Shown here one piece after another: positions 52,173 to 61,078 of a DNA stretch of 64,000 bases; position 1 is the stretch's first letter; every line of letters starts with the position of its first letter. The position numbers and the translations under genes are program-made. The notes under the pieces are model-generated. The model saw only the letters and a program-made list of their open reading frames with translations, was not told where the DNA came from and searched no databases. This DNA comes from an uncultured Bacteroidales bacterium (GTDB lineage Bacteria > Bacteroidota > Bacteroidia > Bacteroidales > F082): assembly GCA_947303395.1 (NCBI GenBank), contig CAMYYD010000005.1, positions 116,307 through 180,306 of the forward strand, read 5' to 3'.

Positions 52173-53891
52173 CTATTTCTTTACAATTTTCTTTGTAATC
52201 TCATTACCGTTTCTGGTAATATATTTCACAATGTAAATCCCTGATTCTAAATTATTTACATCTTTATTTATCATCCTTCCCATCAAATCGTAAACTTCAT
52301 AACGCACGATTTCCGCATCGTTAAAATCAATTTCAGGAATATCCAAAACGCTTTGAACTGTTATTGTTTCAGATGCTGACTCGCAACCGTCGTCATAAAC
52401 TGCCATCACAAAATAATCAGCGGTGACGTTTTCTGAAATTGTGTCAACATATTCATAATCAGTGACTTCGGCAATAATTTCATTGTCACGATAAACATCG
52501 TAACGAACCAATGTTCCTGTCGAACCTTCAGTTGGTTCTGTCCATGTCAACTGAACCAACGCATAATCATCCATAAATGGGTATTCAACAGCAAAATCAT
52601 TAACAGGATTGCAAGAAATAACCGGACCTGAAATTGGAGTAGCAATCTCTGCCAAGCAGCCGATATTCATTCTGCAATAACGCTGCGACATTGCGAAACT
52701 GTTAACACTGTTTCCAATCAAATCATTTGAAGTGTGAATGTATGGGCTGTAATGATCTACATCTTCGAAAGGATAAATTCCCATGTAGCCATGCTGGTTA
52801 AACGAGGTATGGTCGCTGTCGCCTCCTGATAAAGTGACGTGACGCACTTGCATTTCAGGGAAATAAATGTTTGCCACATTCATATAATAATCACCAATCT
52901 GAGCCACTGAATTAGGATAGATACAGTCGATGTGAATTGCATCGCCATAGAGATATCCGTTCATGTCGTTGTTGAAATATCCAATAATATCCATGCCTTG
53001 CTGCTGGCAACGTGATGCGTAAGCCTCGCTTCCGTAAAGTCCCATTTCCTCGCAACCATATGCGCAGTAAACAATCGAATATTCAAACTCATACTGTGTC
53101 ATGATTCTGGCACTTTCCAAAACGCTTGCCACACCTGTTGCGTTATCGTCGGCACCTGGGCAGTTTCCACTATATGAGAATGAGTCGAAATGACTTCCAC
53201 AAACCACATAAGTATCAGGATATAGCGTACCGCGCTGAATACCAATGACATTAGGTGCTGCCTGACCGCTTCCATACCATGTGTTGGCATAAAATGGCTG
53301 CTGCTCGACTTCAAGTCCCAAAGCTGCCATGCGACCGGCAATCCAGTCTGAAGCTGCGAAAGCGTTATCCGAGTTCCACATTCTGCTTTGATAATCCTGC
53401 AAATGCTGCACTGTAGCCTCAAGTGAATCCATATTCACCTGGTTCATCATCTCACGAATAGTCGGGTTTTCAACTGTAACTACAGGGAAATCACGATGAG
53501 CGACAGTCATTTTTGCCTCTTTGTTGAAAATAGCCACAGCACCGTCATTCTTGTATGGCATTGCAGCGCCTTTCACCAGCACAAAGTCGGCTGTTTGATA
53601 TAACGCTTTTCTATCTCCTAAATAGTTTTGTTGCTCTGTTTGCGGACAATAAACTAATGTATAAACGTTATTGCCTGAAAATGCTTCAGAATCCAACACT
53701 ATCATACTTTCGTCAACAACTTTTGCAGTCGCCAAAACGAAGTTGTCGTTGTAATAATGAATCGTTAAATTCTTATTATTAAACAAATTTTCTGTTTCCT
53801 GTTGATTTTCAACGTTGATCATCACAAAACTTTGTGAAAAACCAAACATAGCAATCAACATCAATGTTAATAATGTGATAGTTTTTTTCAT
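52173..53891 (-). CDS. Secreted M28-family zinc peptidase with T9SS sorting domain
   Basis: A 572-aa secreted peptidase, probably an aminopeptidase. Signal MKKTITLLTLMLIAMFGFSQ; pro-region; M28 domain with all di-zinc ligands visible: His and Asp in CGSHFDSF and GADDNATG, Glu-Glu in YGCEEMGLYGSEAYA, Asp in YFNNDMNGY and His in GGDSDHTSFNQHGY. A fibronectin-like domain (VQLTWTEPTEGSTGTLVRYDVYRDNE) precedes a short type A sorting domain (VRYEVYDLMGRMINKD...GIYIVKY). It lies 25 nt after the LutB-like gene, possibly in one transcript. Role: external peptide breakdown. Confidence 0.93.
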   Translation of the reverse strand: MKKTITLLTLMLIAMFGFSQSFVMINVENQQETENLFNNKNLTIHYYNDNFVLATAKVVDESMIVLDSEAFSGNNVYTLVYCPQTEQQNYLGDRKALYQTADFVLVKGAAMPYKNDGAVAIFNKEAKMTVAHRDFPVVTVENPTIREMMNQVNMDSLEATVQHLQDYQSRMWNSDNAFAASDWIAGRMAALGLEVEQQPFYANTWYGSGQAAPNVIGIQRGTLYPDTYVVCGSHFDSFSYSGNCPGADDNATGVASVLESARIMTQYEFEYSIVYCAYGCEEMGLYGSEAYASRCQQQGMDIIGYFNNDMNGYLYGDAIHIDCIYPNSVAQIGDYYMNVANIYFPEMQVRHVTLSGGDSDHTSFNQHGYMGIYPFEDVDHYSPYIHTSNDLIGNSVNSFAMSQRYCRMNIGCLAEIATPISGPVISCNPVNDFAVEYPFMDDYALVQLTWTEPTEGSTGTLVRYDVYRDNEIIAEVTDYEYVDTISENVTADYFVMAVYDDGCESASETITVQSVLDIPEIDFNDAEIVRYEVYDLMGRMINKDVNNLESGIYIVKYITRNGNEITKKIVKK

Positions 53892-53916
53892 TTGATTAAT
53901 ATTTTAAAGGTTATTC

Positions 53917-55296
53917 TTATTCTTCACTTTCATTCATGCTTCTCCATAATTCCGAGAACGATTTCTCTGGAAATACTGGCATTTCATGATGCACACCCCA
54001 CGTCTTCTTGATCAGCTGCTTCAATTCCAATCGGTTGATAAACTCCTTGGTCTTGTCCATGTCTTTGCGGTTTTCAACACGTTTCATAATGAAGTTGAAA
54101 ACTCGTCTTTCACCCAACAAAGAACCGTCTTCTTTTGCAATCTCAACTCGATTTCTCAAAATCAAATCGCTGATTTTGATGTTCATCGGGCAATATTGCT
54201 CGCACTGATGGCATGATGCGCAAAGTGTAGCCAGATGTGCCGATTCTTCGTAACCGTCTGCTATTTTTTGAATAACACCTACCGGTCCAGGAAAAGCATT
54301 TTCGTAAACGTGTCCGCCTATGGTGTTGAAAACCGGACAAACACTATGGCAAGCTCCACATTCAATACATGTCATTATCCGGCGCTGCTGCTCTTTTTCA
54401 AGCATCTTCGAACGATTGTTGTCAACCAAAACAACATAAATTTTCTGGTTCACAAACTCGTCTTTTGCCGGACCGTTTATAATAGTAAAATATGATTTCG
54501 ACTTAATTTTCGTGACTTCATACAACGATGAAAGCGGCAACAAAACACTGATATCGTCGATTGAAGGGATAAGCTTGTCGATTCCAACCAAAACAATGTG
54601 AATCTTGGCTTTTGCCACCGATTTCAACACGTTTCCTTCATCTTCTGAAATGACTATATCACCAGTGTCGGCAACAATGAAATCAGCTCCAGTGATTGCA
54701 GCGTTAGCGTTTAAATATTTGTCATTCAACACTTTACGCGTGACAGTCATCAGTTGTTTGGCATTTAAATCATTATTCACACCAAACTTTTCCGAATATG
54801 TCTCAGCAATCTCCGTTTTGGTCTTGTGCGCTGCCGAATGGCTAGGATCCGACGGCCGTTCATTGTATTGATAGCAGATGAAATCGCCTGTGTCTGTCTC
54901 GGTGACATTCACTTTTTTCATCTCAAGATATGGCATCAAACCGACTTCTTCCGCTAAAATACTCTTTGTTTTTACAACATTTTTAGCTTTTTCATCACTT
55001 AAAATATTGTAAACCATTTGTTTAGCTTCTTCTGCATCACGAGCCCAGCGAACTGTTCCGCCATTATTCATAAAATTGGTTTCAAAATCAACCAAAAGCT
55101 TGTCGTAATACTTAAAAGCCTTGTTTCTGATATTAAAAGCCCTGCTCTTCTCAAGCTCGATATTGGCATAATGGTTGGCACATTCTTCAGCCACACACAT
55201 GAAGAAATCGTAGCGGGCTCTCATCTTTTTCAGATGCTCGCTATCGAAAGCAATTTGCTTCACGTTCTGACTAAATATCGCACCTTTTTCTGTCAT
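53917..55296 (-). CDS. LutB-like iron-sulfur protein (lactate-utilisation family)
   Basis: A 459-aa protein of the LutB/YkgF family. The N-terminal LUD domain (NIRNKAFKYYDKLLVDFETNFMNNGGTVRWARDAEEAKQMV) is followed by two [4Fe-4S]-type clusters CIECGACHSVCPVFN and CASCHQCEQYCPMN, then a C-terminal helical tail. In the LutABC complex LutB passes electrons from L-lactate oxidation. Neither LutA nor LutC lies nearby, so either the partners are elsewhere or it serves another oxidation. It is placed between rpiB and the M28 gene. Confidence 0.88.
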   Translation of the reverse strand: MTEKGAIFSQNVKQIAFDSEHLKKMRARYDFFMCVAEECANHYANIELEKSRAFNIRNKAFKYYDKLLVDFETNFMNNGGTVRWARDAEEAKQMVYNILSDEKAKNVVKTKSILAEEVGLMPYLEMKKVNVTETDTGDFICYQYNERPSDPSHSAAHKTKTEIAETYSEKFGVNNDLNAKQLMTVTRKVLNDKYLNANAAITGADFIVADTGDIVISEDEGNVLKSVAKAKIHIVLVGIDKLIPSIDDISVLLPLSSLYEVTKIKSKSYFTIINGPAKDEFVNQKIYVVLVDNNRSKMLEKEQQRRIMTCIECGACHSVCPVFNTIGGHVYENAFPGPVGVIQKIADGYEESAHLATLCASCHQCEQYCPMNIKISDLILRNRVEIAKEDGSLLGERRVFNFIMKRVENRKDMDKTKEFINRLELKQLIKKTWGVHHEMPVFPEKSFSELWRSMNESEE

Positions 55297-55335
55297 TTAT
55301 TGTGTCATTTCAAGCTTGTCGAGAAATCCTTTTTG

Positions 55336-55770
55336 TTATAAATCAATTTTTGCTATTCTTTTAGCATGTCTTCCCCCTTCAAAATCCGTTGTCAGATAAG
55401 CCTTCACAATATCCCAAGCCATCTCGTTGCTGATAAATCTTCCAGGCAAAGCCAAAATATTTGCGTCGTTATGTTGACGTGCCAACTTTCCTAATTCAAC
55501 ATTCCAGCACAAAGCAGCGCGCACATGCGGATGATGGTTTGCAGTCATCTGAGCTCCGTTTCCACTTCCGCACAAAATGATTCCAAGCGGATATTTTCCA
55601 TCCTGAATATCCTGAGCCAGCGGATGTATCATATCAGGATAATCGACACTTTCCGCCGAAAAACATCCGTAATCTTTCACTTCATAACCGCTATCTTTCA
55701 GTTTATCAATAAGATACTGTTTCATTGCAAATCCACCGTGGTCAGATGCTATAGGAATAATTTGATTCAT
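55336..55770 (-). CDS. rpiB: Ribose-5-phosphate isomerase B
   Basis: RpiB interconverts ribose 5-phosphate and ribulose 5-phosphate in the pentose phosphate pathway. The 144-aa protein (normal length) has the phosphate-binding start ASDHGGFAMK, the catalytic Cys in ILCGSGNGAQM, and the conserved ALCWNVELGKLARQHNDANILALPGRFI block with the active-site His. It has its own promoter and is next to the AT-rich candidate origin. The LutB-like gene follows 39 nt downstream. Confidence 0.97.
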   Translation of the reverse strand: MNQIIPIASDHGGFAMKQYLIDKLKDSGYEVKDYGCFSAESVDYPDMIHPLAQDIQDGKYPLGIILCGSGNGAQMTANHHPHVRAALCWNVELGKLARQHNDANILALPGRFISNEMAWDIVKAYLTTDFEGGRHAKRIAKIDL

Positions 55771-56155
55771 ATCACAAATGTTGAAAAAATTTTCACAAAA
55801 ATAAAAAAAATAATTTTACAAAAAAACGTTTTTCTTTAATTTTTAATCAGTTATAAAAATGCCAAATTTTGACCGATTTTATATCTCTTTGAAAATCAAA
55901 ATTATTAATTTTATCAACATTAATTTAAAAAAATTTGTTAATAAAATTTTGATAAAAAATGATAAAATTTTTAGGGTGTTAAAAACTCGAAAAAATGAAA
56001 AGTTTTAAAAAGTTATTTGGCGTGTTTTGACAGTAAAATCAACACTTTTCAACAGCTTACCAAAATGATTTTTAAGCACTTAAAGAGTTATCAACATAGA
56101 CTTAATTGTCTAATTTTTTATTAATTCTATTTTATTAATTATAAACAAAAAATAA
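55771..56155. other. AT-rich intergenic region with DnaA-box-like 9-mers: candidate replication origin
   Basis: The longest gene-free stretch (385 nt) and very AT-rich. It holds four 9-mers of the type TTWTCAACA: TGTTGAAAA (reverse form, 55779-55787), TTATCAACA (55911-55919), TTTTCAACA (56046-56054) and TTATCAACA (56088-56096). Between them lies an almost pure A/T segment (around 55921-55975, with GATAAAA repeats) that could be an unwinding element. Genes to the right run mostly plus and to the near left mostly minus. No dnaA or dnaN gene lies nearby, so this is only a candidate. Confidence 0.4.
55796..55803 (-). promoter_or_regulatory. Promoter -7 element of rpiB
   Basis: The reverse strand reads TATTTTTG about 25 nt upstream of the rpiB ATG, inside the candidate origin region. 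Confidence 0.55.
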
Positions 56156-56716
56156 CTAAAGAACATTTAGATGTTCAAGCAAAATTTTTGTTCCGATCAA
56201 AATCAAAATAACTCCTCCAACGATGCTTGCGGGCTTCGAATATTTCGATCCGAAAAAGTTTCCGATGGCGACTCCGACAAAACTGAAAATAAATGTTGTA
56301 ACTCCTATTATTAATATAGCGCCCCAGATGCCGACTTGAAGAAAAGCAAATGTCACTCCAACAGCCAAAGCGTCGATACTTGTGGCAACTGCAAGCAAAA
56401 ACATTGTTTTTACATCATTATTTGATGAATTTTTGTCGTTTTCTTCGCTAAAAGCTTCTCGAATCATGTTTGCGCCAATCAAAAACAGCAATCCGAACGC
56501 AATCCAGTGATCGATGCTTGTGATGAAACTTTCAAACTGAACTCCCAAAAAATATCCGATTACCGGCATCAAAGCCTGAAAAATTCCAAACCACAAACCG
56601 CATAAAACAGCTGTTTTTATTGAGAATTTCTTAGTTGTCAAGCCTTTGCAGATGGAAACGGAAAAAGCATCCATCGAAAGCGCGATTGCAATACTTAAAA
56701 TTGTGATAAATGACAT
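56156..56716 (-). CDS. mntP: Manganese efflux pump MntP
   Basis: MntP exports Mn2+ across the inner membrane. The 186-aa protein has six hydrophobic segments and the paired conserved Asp motifs: [14 protein letters not shown] in helix 1 and [14 protein letters not shown] in helix 4, with [16 protein letters not shown] and [13 protein letters not shown]. The ORF track starts 10 codons earlier, but that ATG lies inside the -7 element, so [16 protein letters not shown] is the start. No manganese riboswitch was recognised. It is divergent from the second M28 gene. Confidence 0.94.
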   Translation of the reverse strand: MSFITILSIAIALSMDAFSVSICKGLTTKKFSIKTAVLCGLWFGIFQALMPVIGYFLGVQFESFITSIDHWIAFGLLFLIGANMIREAFSEENDKNSSNNDVKTMFLLAVATSIDALAVGVTFAFLQVGIWGAILIIGVTTFIFSFVGVAIGNFFGSKYSKPASIVGGVILILIGTKILLEHLNVL

Positions 56717-56743
56717 AAATGAAGTCGTTGAAAAATTTCGCCG

Positions 56744-56751
56744 CAAAAGTA
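56744..56751 (-). promoter_or_regulatory. Promoter -7 element of mntP
   Basis: The reverse strand reads TACTTTTG, about 27 nt before the ATG at 56716, and covers the track's proposed start at 56746. Confidence 0.6.
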
Positions 56752-56759
56752 AAAAATAT

Positions 56760-56767
56760 TATCTTTG
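56760..56767 (+). promoter_or_regulatory. Promoter -7 element of the second M28 gene
   Basis: TATCTTTG matches TAnnTTTG, 14 nt before the ATG at 56782, divergent from the mntP promoter 9 nt away. Confidence 0.55.
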
Positions 56768-56781
56768 CAAAAATTAATGCC

Positions 56782-57981
56782 ATGAAAAAAATAAATTTTA
56801 CTCTTTTTCTAATCGTTTTAGCATTTTTTTGCCATGCGCAATTACCCAATCATCTTTATAATCACACTTTTCCTTATATAAATTCACAAAATGAAAAAGT
56901 TTTGGAAATGTTAAATCAAGTCACTGATAATCAAATTATTAGCGACGTTGAGCATCTTACTTCATACATAAACCGCCGAGCCGATGCTGTTCATATTTAT
57001 GATGTAAAAAATTGGCTTGTAACACAATATGAAAATGCTAATGTCGATAGTATTTATCTTCATGATTTTCAAGTGATTCCATTTTGGGATACTGTTCCAA
57101 AACCATTTACAACAGCTCCAAATATTCTTGCTGTTAAAATAGGTAAAACTTATCCGAATGAGTTTGTAGTTTGCGGTGCCCATTACGATTCATTTGTCAG
57201 AACTGAAGGTGATTTCGATCCCGACACTTTGGTCTCTCCTGGAGCTGATGACAATGCTACCGGTGTGGCTGGAATTCTTACAACTGCCAGAATATTAAAG
57301 GATTACGAATTTGAACGTTCAATAATTTTTGCTTCATGGAATGCCGAAGAATTTGGTCTCTGCGGAAGTCATGCCTACGCAAAAAAATGCAGGGCCGATA
57401 GTCTGGATATTGTAGCTTATTTTAATTTAGATATGACTGGTTATGTGAGTCCAGGTCATGATATCCAGATTGATCTTTTATATACTTCATGCGATTCATT
57501 GCTCGGAAAATTTGTAAAACAAGTAGGTAACACTTATTTTCCTGATATTTATATTCGTCATGCTTGGCTTCCAAGTGGCGACACCGATTATTCTTCATTC
57601 AACCGTAATGGTTATCAGGCAATTTCACCGAGCGAAGATGTACATTATCTTTCACCTTATATTCATAGTATTGATGATATAATTGGTTTAAGTGTCAATA
57701 GTTGGGCGCAGGCAGTGATTTTTACAAAGCTAAATTTAGCTTGCGTTGCTCATGCCGCTGGACTAATCTCAGAATCGGTTGATGAAATCGATGATTTAGA
57801 TGAAGAAATTGAATATTTTGAGGTTTTTGATATTTTCGGAAGACTTGTCCGCAGTGAAAAATCGGTATGGAAAAATATGGAAGAAATCCGTGTAAATGAT
57901 TTACAATCAGGATTTTACATCATTCGATTTTTCATGAAAAGTGGAAAATCGTCTTCTAAAAAAATATTCCTAAAATACTAA
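56782..57981 (+). CDS. Secreted M28-family peptidase homologue with T9SS sorting domain
   Basis: A 399-aa secreted M28 protein (signal MKKINFTLFLIVLAFFCHAQ), paralogous to the gene at 52173 but without the fibronectin-like part. Zinc-site motifs: CGAHYDSF, GADDNATGVAG, WNAEEFGLCGSHAYA, YFNLDMTGY, then SGDTDYSSFNRNGY, where the paralogue has SDHTSF. The expected zinc-ligand His is Tyr, so the second metal site may be altered. A short type A sorting domain follows (EYFEVFDIFGRLVRSE...SGFYIIRFFMKSGK). The track's start lies upstream of the promoter; the ATG at 56782 is used. Part of the sorting domain is identical at DNA level to the gene at 62620. Confidence 0.9.
   Translation: MKKINFTLFLIVLAFFCHAQLPNHLYNHTFPYINSQNEKVLEMLNQVTDNQIISDVEHLTSYINRRADAVHIYDVKNWLVTQYENANVDSIYLHDFQVIPFWDTVPKPFTTAPNILAVKIGKTYPNEFVVCGAHYDSFVRTEGDFDPDTLVSPGADDNATGVAGILTTARILKDYEFERSIIFASWNAEEFGLCGSHAYAKKCRADSLDIVAYFNLDMTGYVSPGHDIQIDLLYTSCDSLLGKFVKQVGNTYFPDIYIRHAWLPSGDTDYSSFNRNGYQAISPSEDVHYLSPYIHSIDDIIGLSVNSWAQAVIFTKLNLACVAHAAGLISESVDEIDDLDEEIEYFEVFDIFGRLVRSEKSVWKNMEEIRVNDLQSGFYIIRFFMKSGKSSSKKIFLKY
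57870..57904 (+). repeat. 35-nt exact repeat in T9SS sorting domain, copy 1
   Basis: The stretch encoding KNMEEIRVNDL (beginning GAAAAATATGGAAGAAATCC) is identical over 35 nt to 63783-63817, then one mismatch and six more matches. Both copies lie at the same place in the sorting domains of two otherwise different proteins. Confidence 0.9.
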
Positions 57982-58001
57982 TGGTTTTAGGGTTTTGGGA
58001 A

Positions 58002-58032
58002 TTGACAAAACTTGTTGATACTTGTAACTTTG
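58002..58032 (+). promoter_or_regulatory. Promoter of the kinase/regulator operon (TTG / TAACTTTG)
   Basis: TTG at 58002-58004, a 20-nt spacer, and TAACTTTG at 58025-58032, 18 nt before the kinase ATG. A good Bacteroidetes-type match. Confidence 0.65.
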
Positions 58033-58050
58033 CAGTGAAAAATTGATAAT

Positions 58051-60189
58051 ATGAAGAAAATTTTACTCTTTTTATCAATATTATTGTTCGTATCGTGCGC
58101 TCGCGATGAGGTTTTTTCTGACTATCAGAAAAATATAAAAAACCTTAATAATCAATCATTTAAAGAGCGACTTTACGATTCAAAGCTGTCATTGCAATAT
58201 GCTGATTCGGCTTTACGGCTTCTTTATCTCGATTCAGTAAATCTTATCGAAAACAGTCACGATTTTTATTATGACAACGTCGCAAGAGCTTTAAACTCAA
58301 TGGCTTACGAAAATTTTCTTTTGTCTGATTTTGAAAAAGCAAACGAGAATATAAAAAAGGTATATAATATCGACGAATCCTATCCGAATAAGGATGTCGA
58401 ACTGGCAATTACAAATATTATCAACGCAAAAATGATGATGCGTCTGCGCGTTTCATGGGAAGCCGATGAGCTGCTCACAAAATGCGATTGCAAGCATAAT
58501 TATCATGATACACTTTGTCATTGGGCAAATAGCCAGTATTACGTTACAAAACTATTCCTCAACTGCTTCTATCGAGATGGAAAATATCAATATAACGAGT
58601 TGGTCAAGACTTTGAATGAAATTGAGCAAGATAATGTTAATCAACAACTTATGATTGATGAAACACAGGCTTACACTCTTTATTACGCTTTGACTGAGTC
58701 GTGCCAGATACTTGCTCACATCTCTAATTTCTATCAGAATGAGGAAGGCAAAAATGTGTTTTATTTTAAGAAATCTGTTGAATATTTAAAGAAGAGTTTG
58801 GAGTTAATGAATGATAATCAAAGAGTTAGTAATTATGATTTGGCTAACAACCTTCAAACTCTGGCTGGAATAATCAATGATTTGAATAGAAATGCTGATT
58901 ATAATTCAACTCTGGATGACTTGAACGTTATATTATTGATAATCAAGGAAAACTCTGAAAAATTCGGTGTTCATTATCCGATAAATATCGGTGTTTTGGA
59001 TAATGATTTGAAGATGAATATCCTGCTTCATGCCGACAGTCTTTTCATGGAGATAGAAAATCCTTATCAGATAATCGCTTCAAAATCAATGGTTTCTGAT
59101 TATTATATTCGTGATGGTAAGCTGGCAGAGGCGCGTCCGTATTTGATTTTCGCAAAGAATTTCATGGATTCGATAAATGAAAATGAAAATCCGGATATGC
59201 CTATCGAATATAAGTTCAAAAACACGACTTCAAAAATGGCTGAGCGAATCTACATCGGACTGATAAGAACAAAGGCATCTGAAGATCCTAATGTTTTAAC
59301 TAATTGGTTTTCAATGTATCAGAGCGAGTCGTTTAAAGCTTTTGAAAAGGAAAAATACGACTTCAACTATATGGAATTGCGTTCGGTGAATAATGAAAAT
59401 CGTAAGAAAATGACCTATCTTTCATTGTCAATCATATTGATTTTCATAGCATTTGCCACTATTTTCGTCTTTTTCAGATATGCCCGCCGCAACAACCGTT
59501 TGTTGAAAAAGCAAAAGCAACTCGATCTTGAGCGTATCGCAAACGTGGAGACATGCCTTTCGATTTTCCGTCACGATATGTCGCCGTATATCATGTTTTT
59601 GCAGCGCGACAATATTCCTGATGAAATAAAACACGACGCTTTGCAGAAACTCATTGTCACCTTGAACAACACCATGCGCTGGATCAACATCTCAACACCA
59701 AACGGTTTGCCGTTCAAAAAGACCAGCTTTGTTCTGAACGATGCGTTTGAATCGGTGGCGAAAGGCATTACAAATCCTAACAATGTCAATCTTATTTTCA
59801 AAGACGCTCCATGCGAGGTTTGGGGCGATAAAAACCTTGTCGAAATCATGCTTAGAAACTTGATTAACAATGCATTGCGTTATACGACAAAGGGTTATGT
59901 CAAGGTGAGTGCGAAGAAATATGAGAAAGACAAAAACTTTGTACAAATCACTGTTGAAGACACAGGCTGCGGTATCCAGAAAGAGCGTCTCGACGAGCTT
60001 TTCCGTTCTGATAAACTCATTGAAAATGAAAACTCTAACAGCATCGGACATCATGGTTTTGGCTTGATGCTCTGCGCCTACATCATAAAAAAACACGACG
60101 ACGAGACCCGCAGAGGTTGTAAAATCTGGGTCGAAAGCGAAGTTAACAAAGGAACAAAAATACATTTCATATTATGCGCGACTATATAA
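58051..60189 (+). CDS. Lipoprotein-signal TPR sensor histidine kinase
   Basis: A 712-aa kinase. N-terminal signal with possible lipobox (LLFVSCARDE), a large helical TPR-like sensor region (to about residue 440), one membrane helix (LSIILIFIAFATIFVFF), then the kinase core: H-box FRHDMSPY with His508, N-box NLINNALRYT, G1 DTGCGI and G2 GHHGFGLMLC. It resembles the Bacteroides kinases carrying DUF5112/DUF5113 regions (from memory). The kinase and response regulator ORFs overlap by 16 nt, so they form a two-component pair. The sensor layout parallels the two TPR-membrane regulators in this window. Confidence 0.87.
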   Translation: MKKILLFLSILLFVSCARDEVFSDYQKNIKNLNNQSFKERLYDSKLSLQYADSALRLLYLDSVNLIENSHDFYYDNVARALNSMAYENFLLSDFEKANENIKKVYNIDESYPNKDVELAITNIINAKMMMRLRVSWEADELLTKCDCKHNYHDTLCHWANSQYYVTKLFLNCFYRDGKYQYNELVKTLNEIEQDNVNQQLMIDETQAYTLYYALTESCQILAHISNFYQNEEGKNVFYFKKSVEYLKKSLELMNDNQRVSNYDLANNLQTLAGIINDLNRNADYNSTLDDLNVILLIIKENSEKFGVHYPINIGVLDNDLKMNILLHADSLFMEIENPYQIIASKSMVSDYYIRDGKLAEARPYLIFAKNFMDSINENENPDMPIEYKFKNTTSKMAERIYIGLIRTKASEDPNVLTNWFSMYQSESFKAFEKEKYDFNYMELRSVNNENRKKMTYLSLSIILIFIAFATIFVFFRYARRNNRLLKKQKQLDLERIANVETCLSIFRHDMSPYIMFLQRDNIPDEIKHDALQKLIVTLNNTMRWINISTPNGLPFKKTSFVLNDAFESVAKGITNPNNVNLIFKDAPCEVWGDKNLVEIMLRNLINNALRYTTKGYVKVSAKKYEKDKNFVQITVEDTGCGIQKERLDELFRSDKLIENENSNSIGHHGFGLMLCAYIIKKHDDETRRGCKIWVESEVNKGTKIHFILCATI

Positions 60190-61025
60190 ACATAATAGTA
60201 ATTGACGACGAGTCATTGATAAGAAAATCAATAGCTTACGAGTTTTCTCACAACAAGCAGGAGATCACTGTGGCGGCAAAAGACGACACTTACTACACCA
60301 AGGAAATTCGCCTTTTGGGCACTTTCGGCACGAAATCAGAACTTTTTGATTTTCTTGATAATCCTGAAAACGAAAAACCTGATTATGCCTTGGTCGACAT
60401 GCAGTTTCCAAGTCAGGCTGAACCGACTGGCGGCATCACTCTCACGCGCGACATTCTTGAAGGCGGCTACACCAACCAGGATGGCGGTGAGATAAAGATA
60501 GTTATTATCACTTCACGTTTCGACTATCCTGCCGAAGATGAGATTAACCGTGATCAGAAGATAAAAGATATCAACAAGGTGATTGTCGACTCGTTGGTTG
60601 CCGGCGCAAAGGCTTTCGTCAGCAAAAACGCCACCGAAGGCTTTGAGATAGAGAACTTTACACGCGCTATCGCTTGTCTTGAACGCGGTGAGCGCTACTA
60701 CTTCAACCATCCGGTGCTGCAAACGTTGGTGGAGTCGGCATCCGACTACGTGCAGCAGAATTTCTACAGCCTGAAACAATGCATGCACTACGACGTCACC
60801 ATGCGCGAACGCGAGCTTTTGATAGGACTTGCGCGTGGTGAGACCATGGTGCAGGTGGCAAACCGCATCTACGGCAAAGCCGATGATTCACAAATAAAAT
60901 CGATTCAAAACCTTCAGCGCTCACTCGCCGACCGCATCAACAACGGCGATAACAAGGCCTCGGCACTGGTTGCGAGAGCGATTTTCTTGGGAATTTTAAC
61001 CGAAGATGATGTTTATAAGAAATGA
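60174..61025 (+). CDS. Response regulator with extended receiver domain and C-terminal DNA-binding-like domain
   Basis: A 283-aa response regulator. The receiver has the acidic pair in IVIDDES (Asp11-Asp12), phospho-acceptor Asp75 in YALVDMQFPS, Thr in VIITSRF and Lys in AFVSKNA, so it should be phosphorylated. It is longer than usual, with an insert before Asp75 (AAKDDTYYTKEIRLLG) and a loop after it (SQAEPTGGITLTRDI). The C-terminal part (MRERELLIGLARGETMVQVANRIYGK...IKSIQNLQRSLADRIN) resembles a LuxR-type HTH with an insertion. It overlaps the kinase gene by 16 nt. Two secreted-protein genes follow and are plausible targets. Confidence 0.87.
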   Translation: MRDYINIIVIDDESLIRKSIAYEFSHNKQEITVAAKDDTYYTKEIRLLGTFGTKSELFDFLDNPENEKPDYALVDMQFPSQAEPTGGITLTRDILEGGYTNQDGGEIKIVIITSRFDYPAEDEINRDQKIKDINKVIVDSLVAGAKAFVSKNATEGFEIENFTRAIACLERGERYYFNHPVLQTLVESASDYVQQNFYSLKQCMHYDVTMRERELLIGLARGETMVQVANRIYGKADDSQIKSIQNLQRSLADRINNGDNKASALVARAIFLGILTEDDVYKK

Positions 61026-61035
61026 TTGACAACCC

Positions 61036-61063
61036 GTACGGAGAGGGCATGCCCTCTCCCTAC
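61036..61063. repeat. 28-nt palindrome of a second type (half site GTAGGGAGAGGGCA-like)
   Basis: The sequence has half sites GTACGGAGAGGGCA and TGCCCTCTCCCTAC, complementary with one mismatch. It has the same length and the same GTAG/CTAC-type ends and TC(T/C)C inner bases as the VETHGRASL palindromes but a different core. It lies in the leader between the response regulator and the next ATG. Confidence 0.8.
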
Positions 61064-61078
61064 ATAAAAATAAACGCT

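Noticed and set aside
61022-61078. N-terminal extension of the 61079 gene through the palindrome
   Set aside because: The extension has no signal-peptide logic, whereas MKKLLLLIAALIAAF starting at 61079 is a normal signal peptide; the palindrome therefore lies in the leader.
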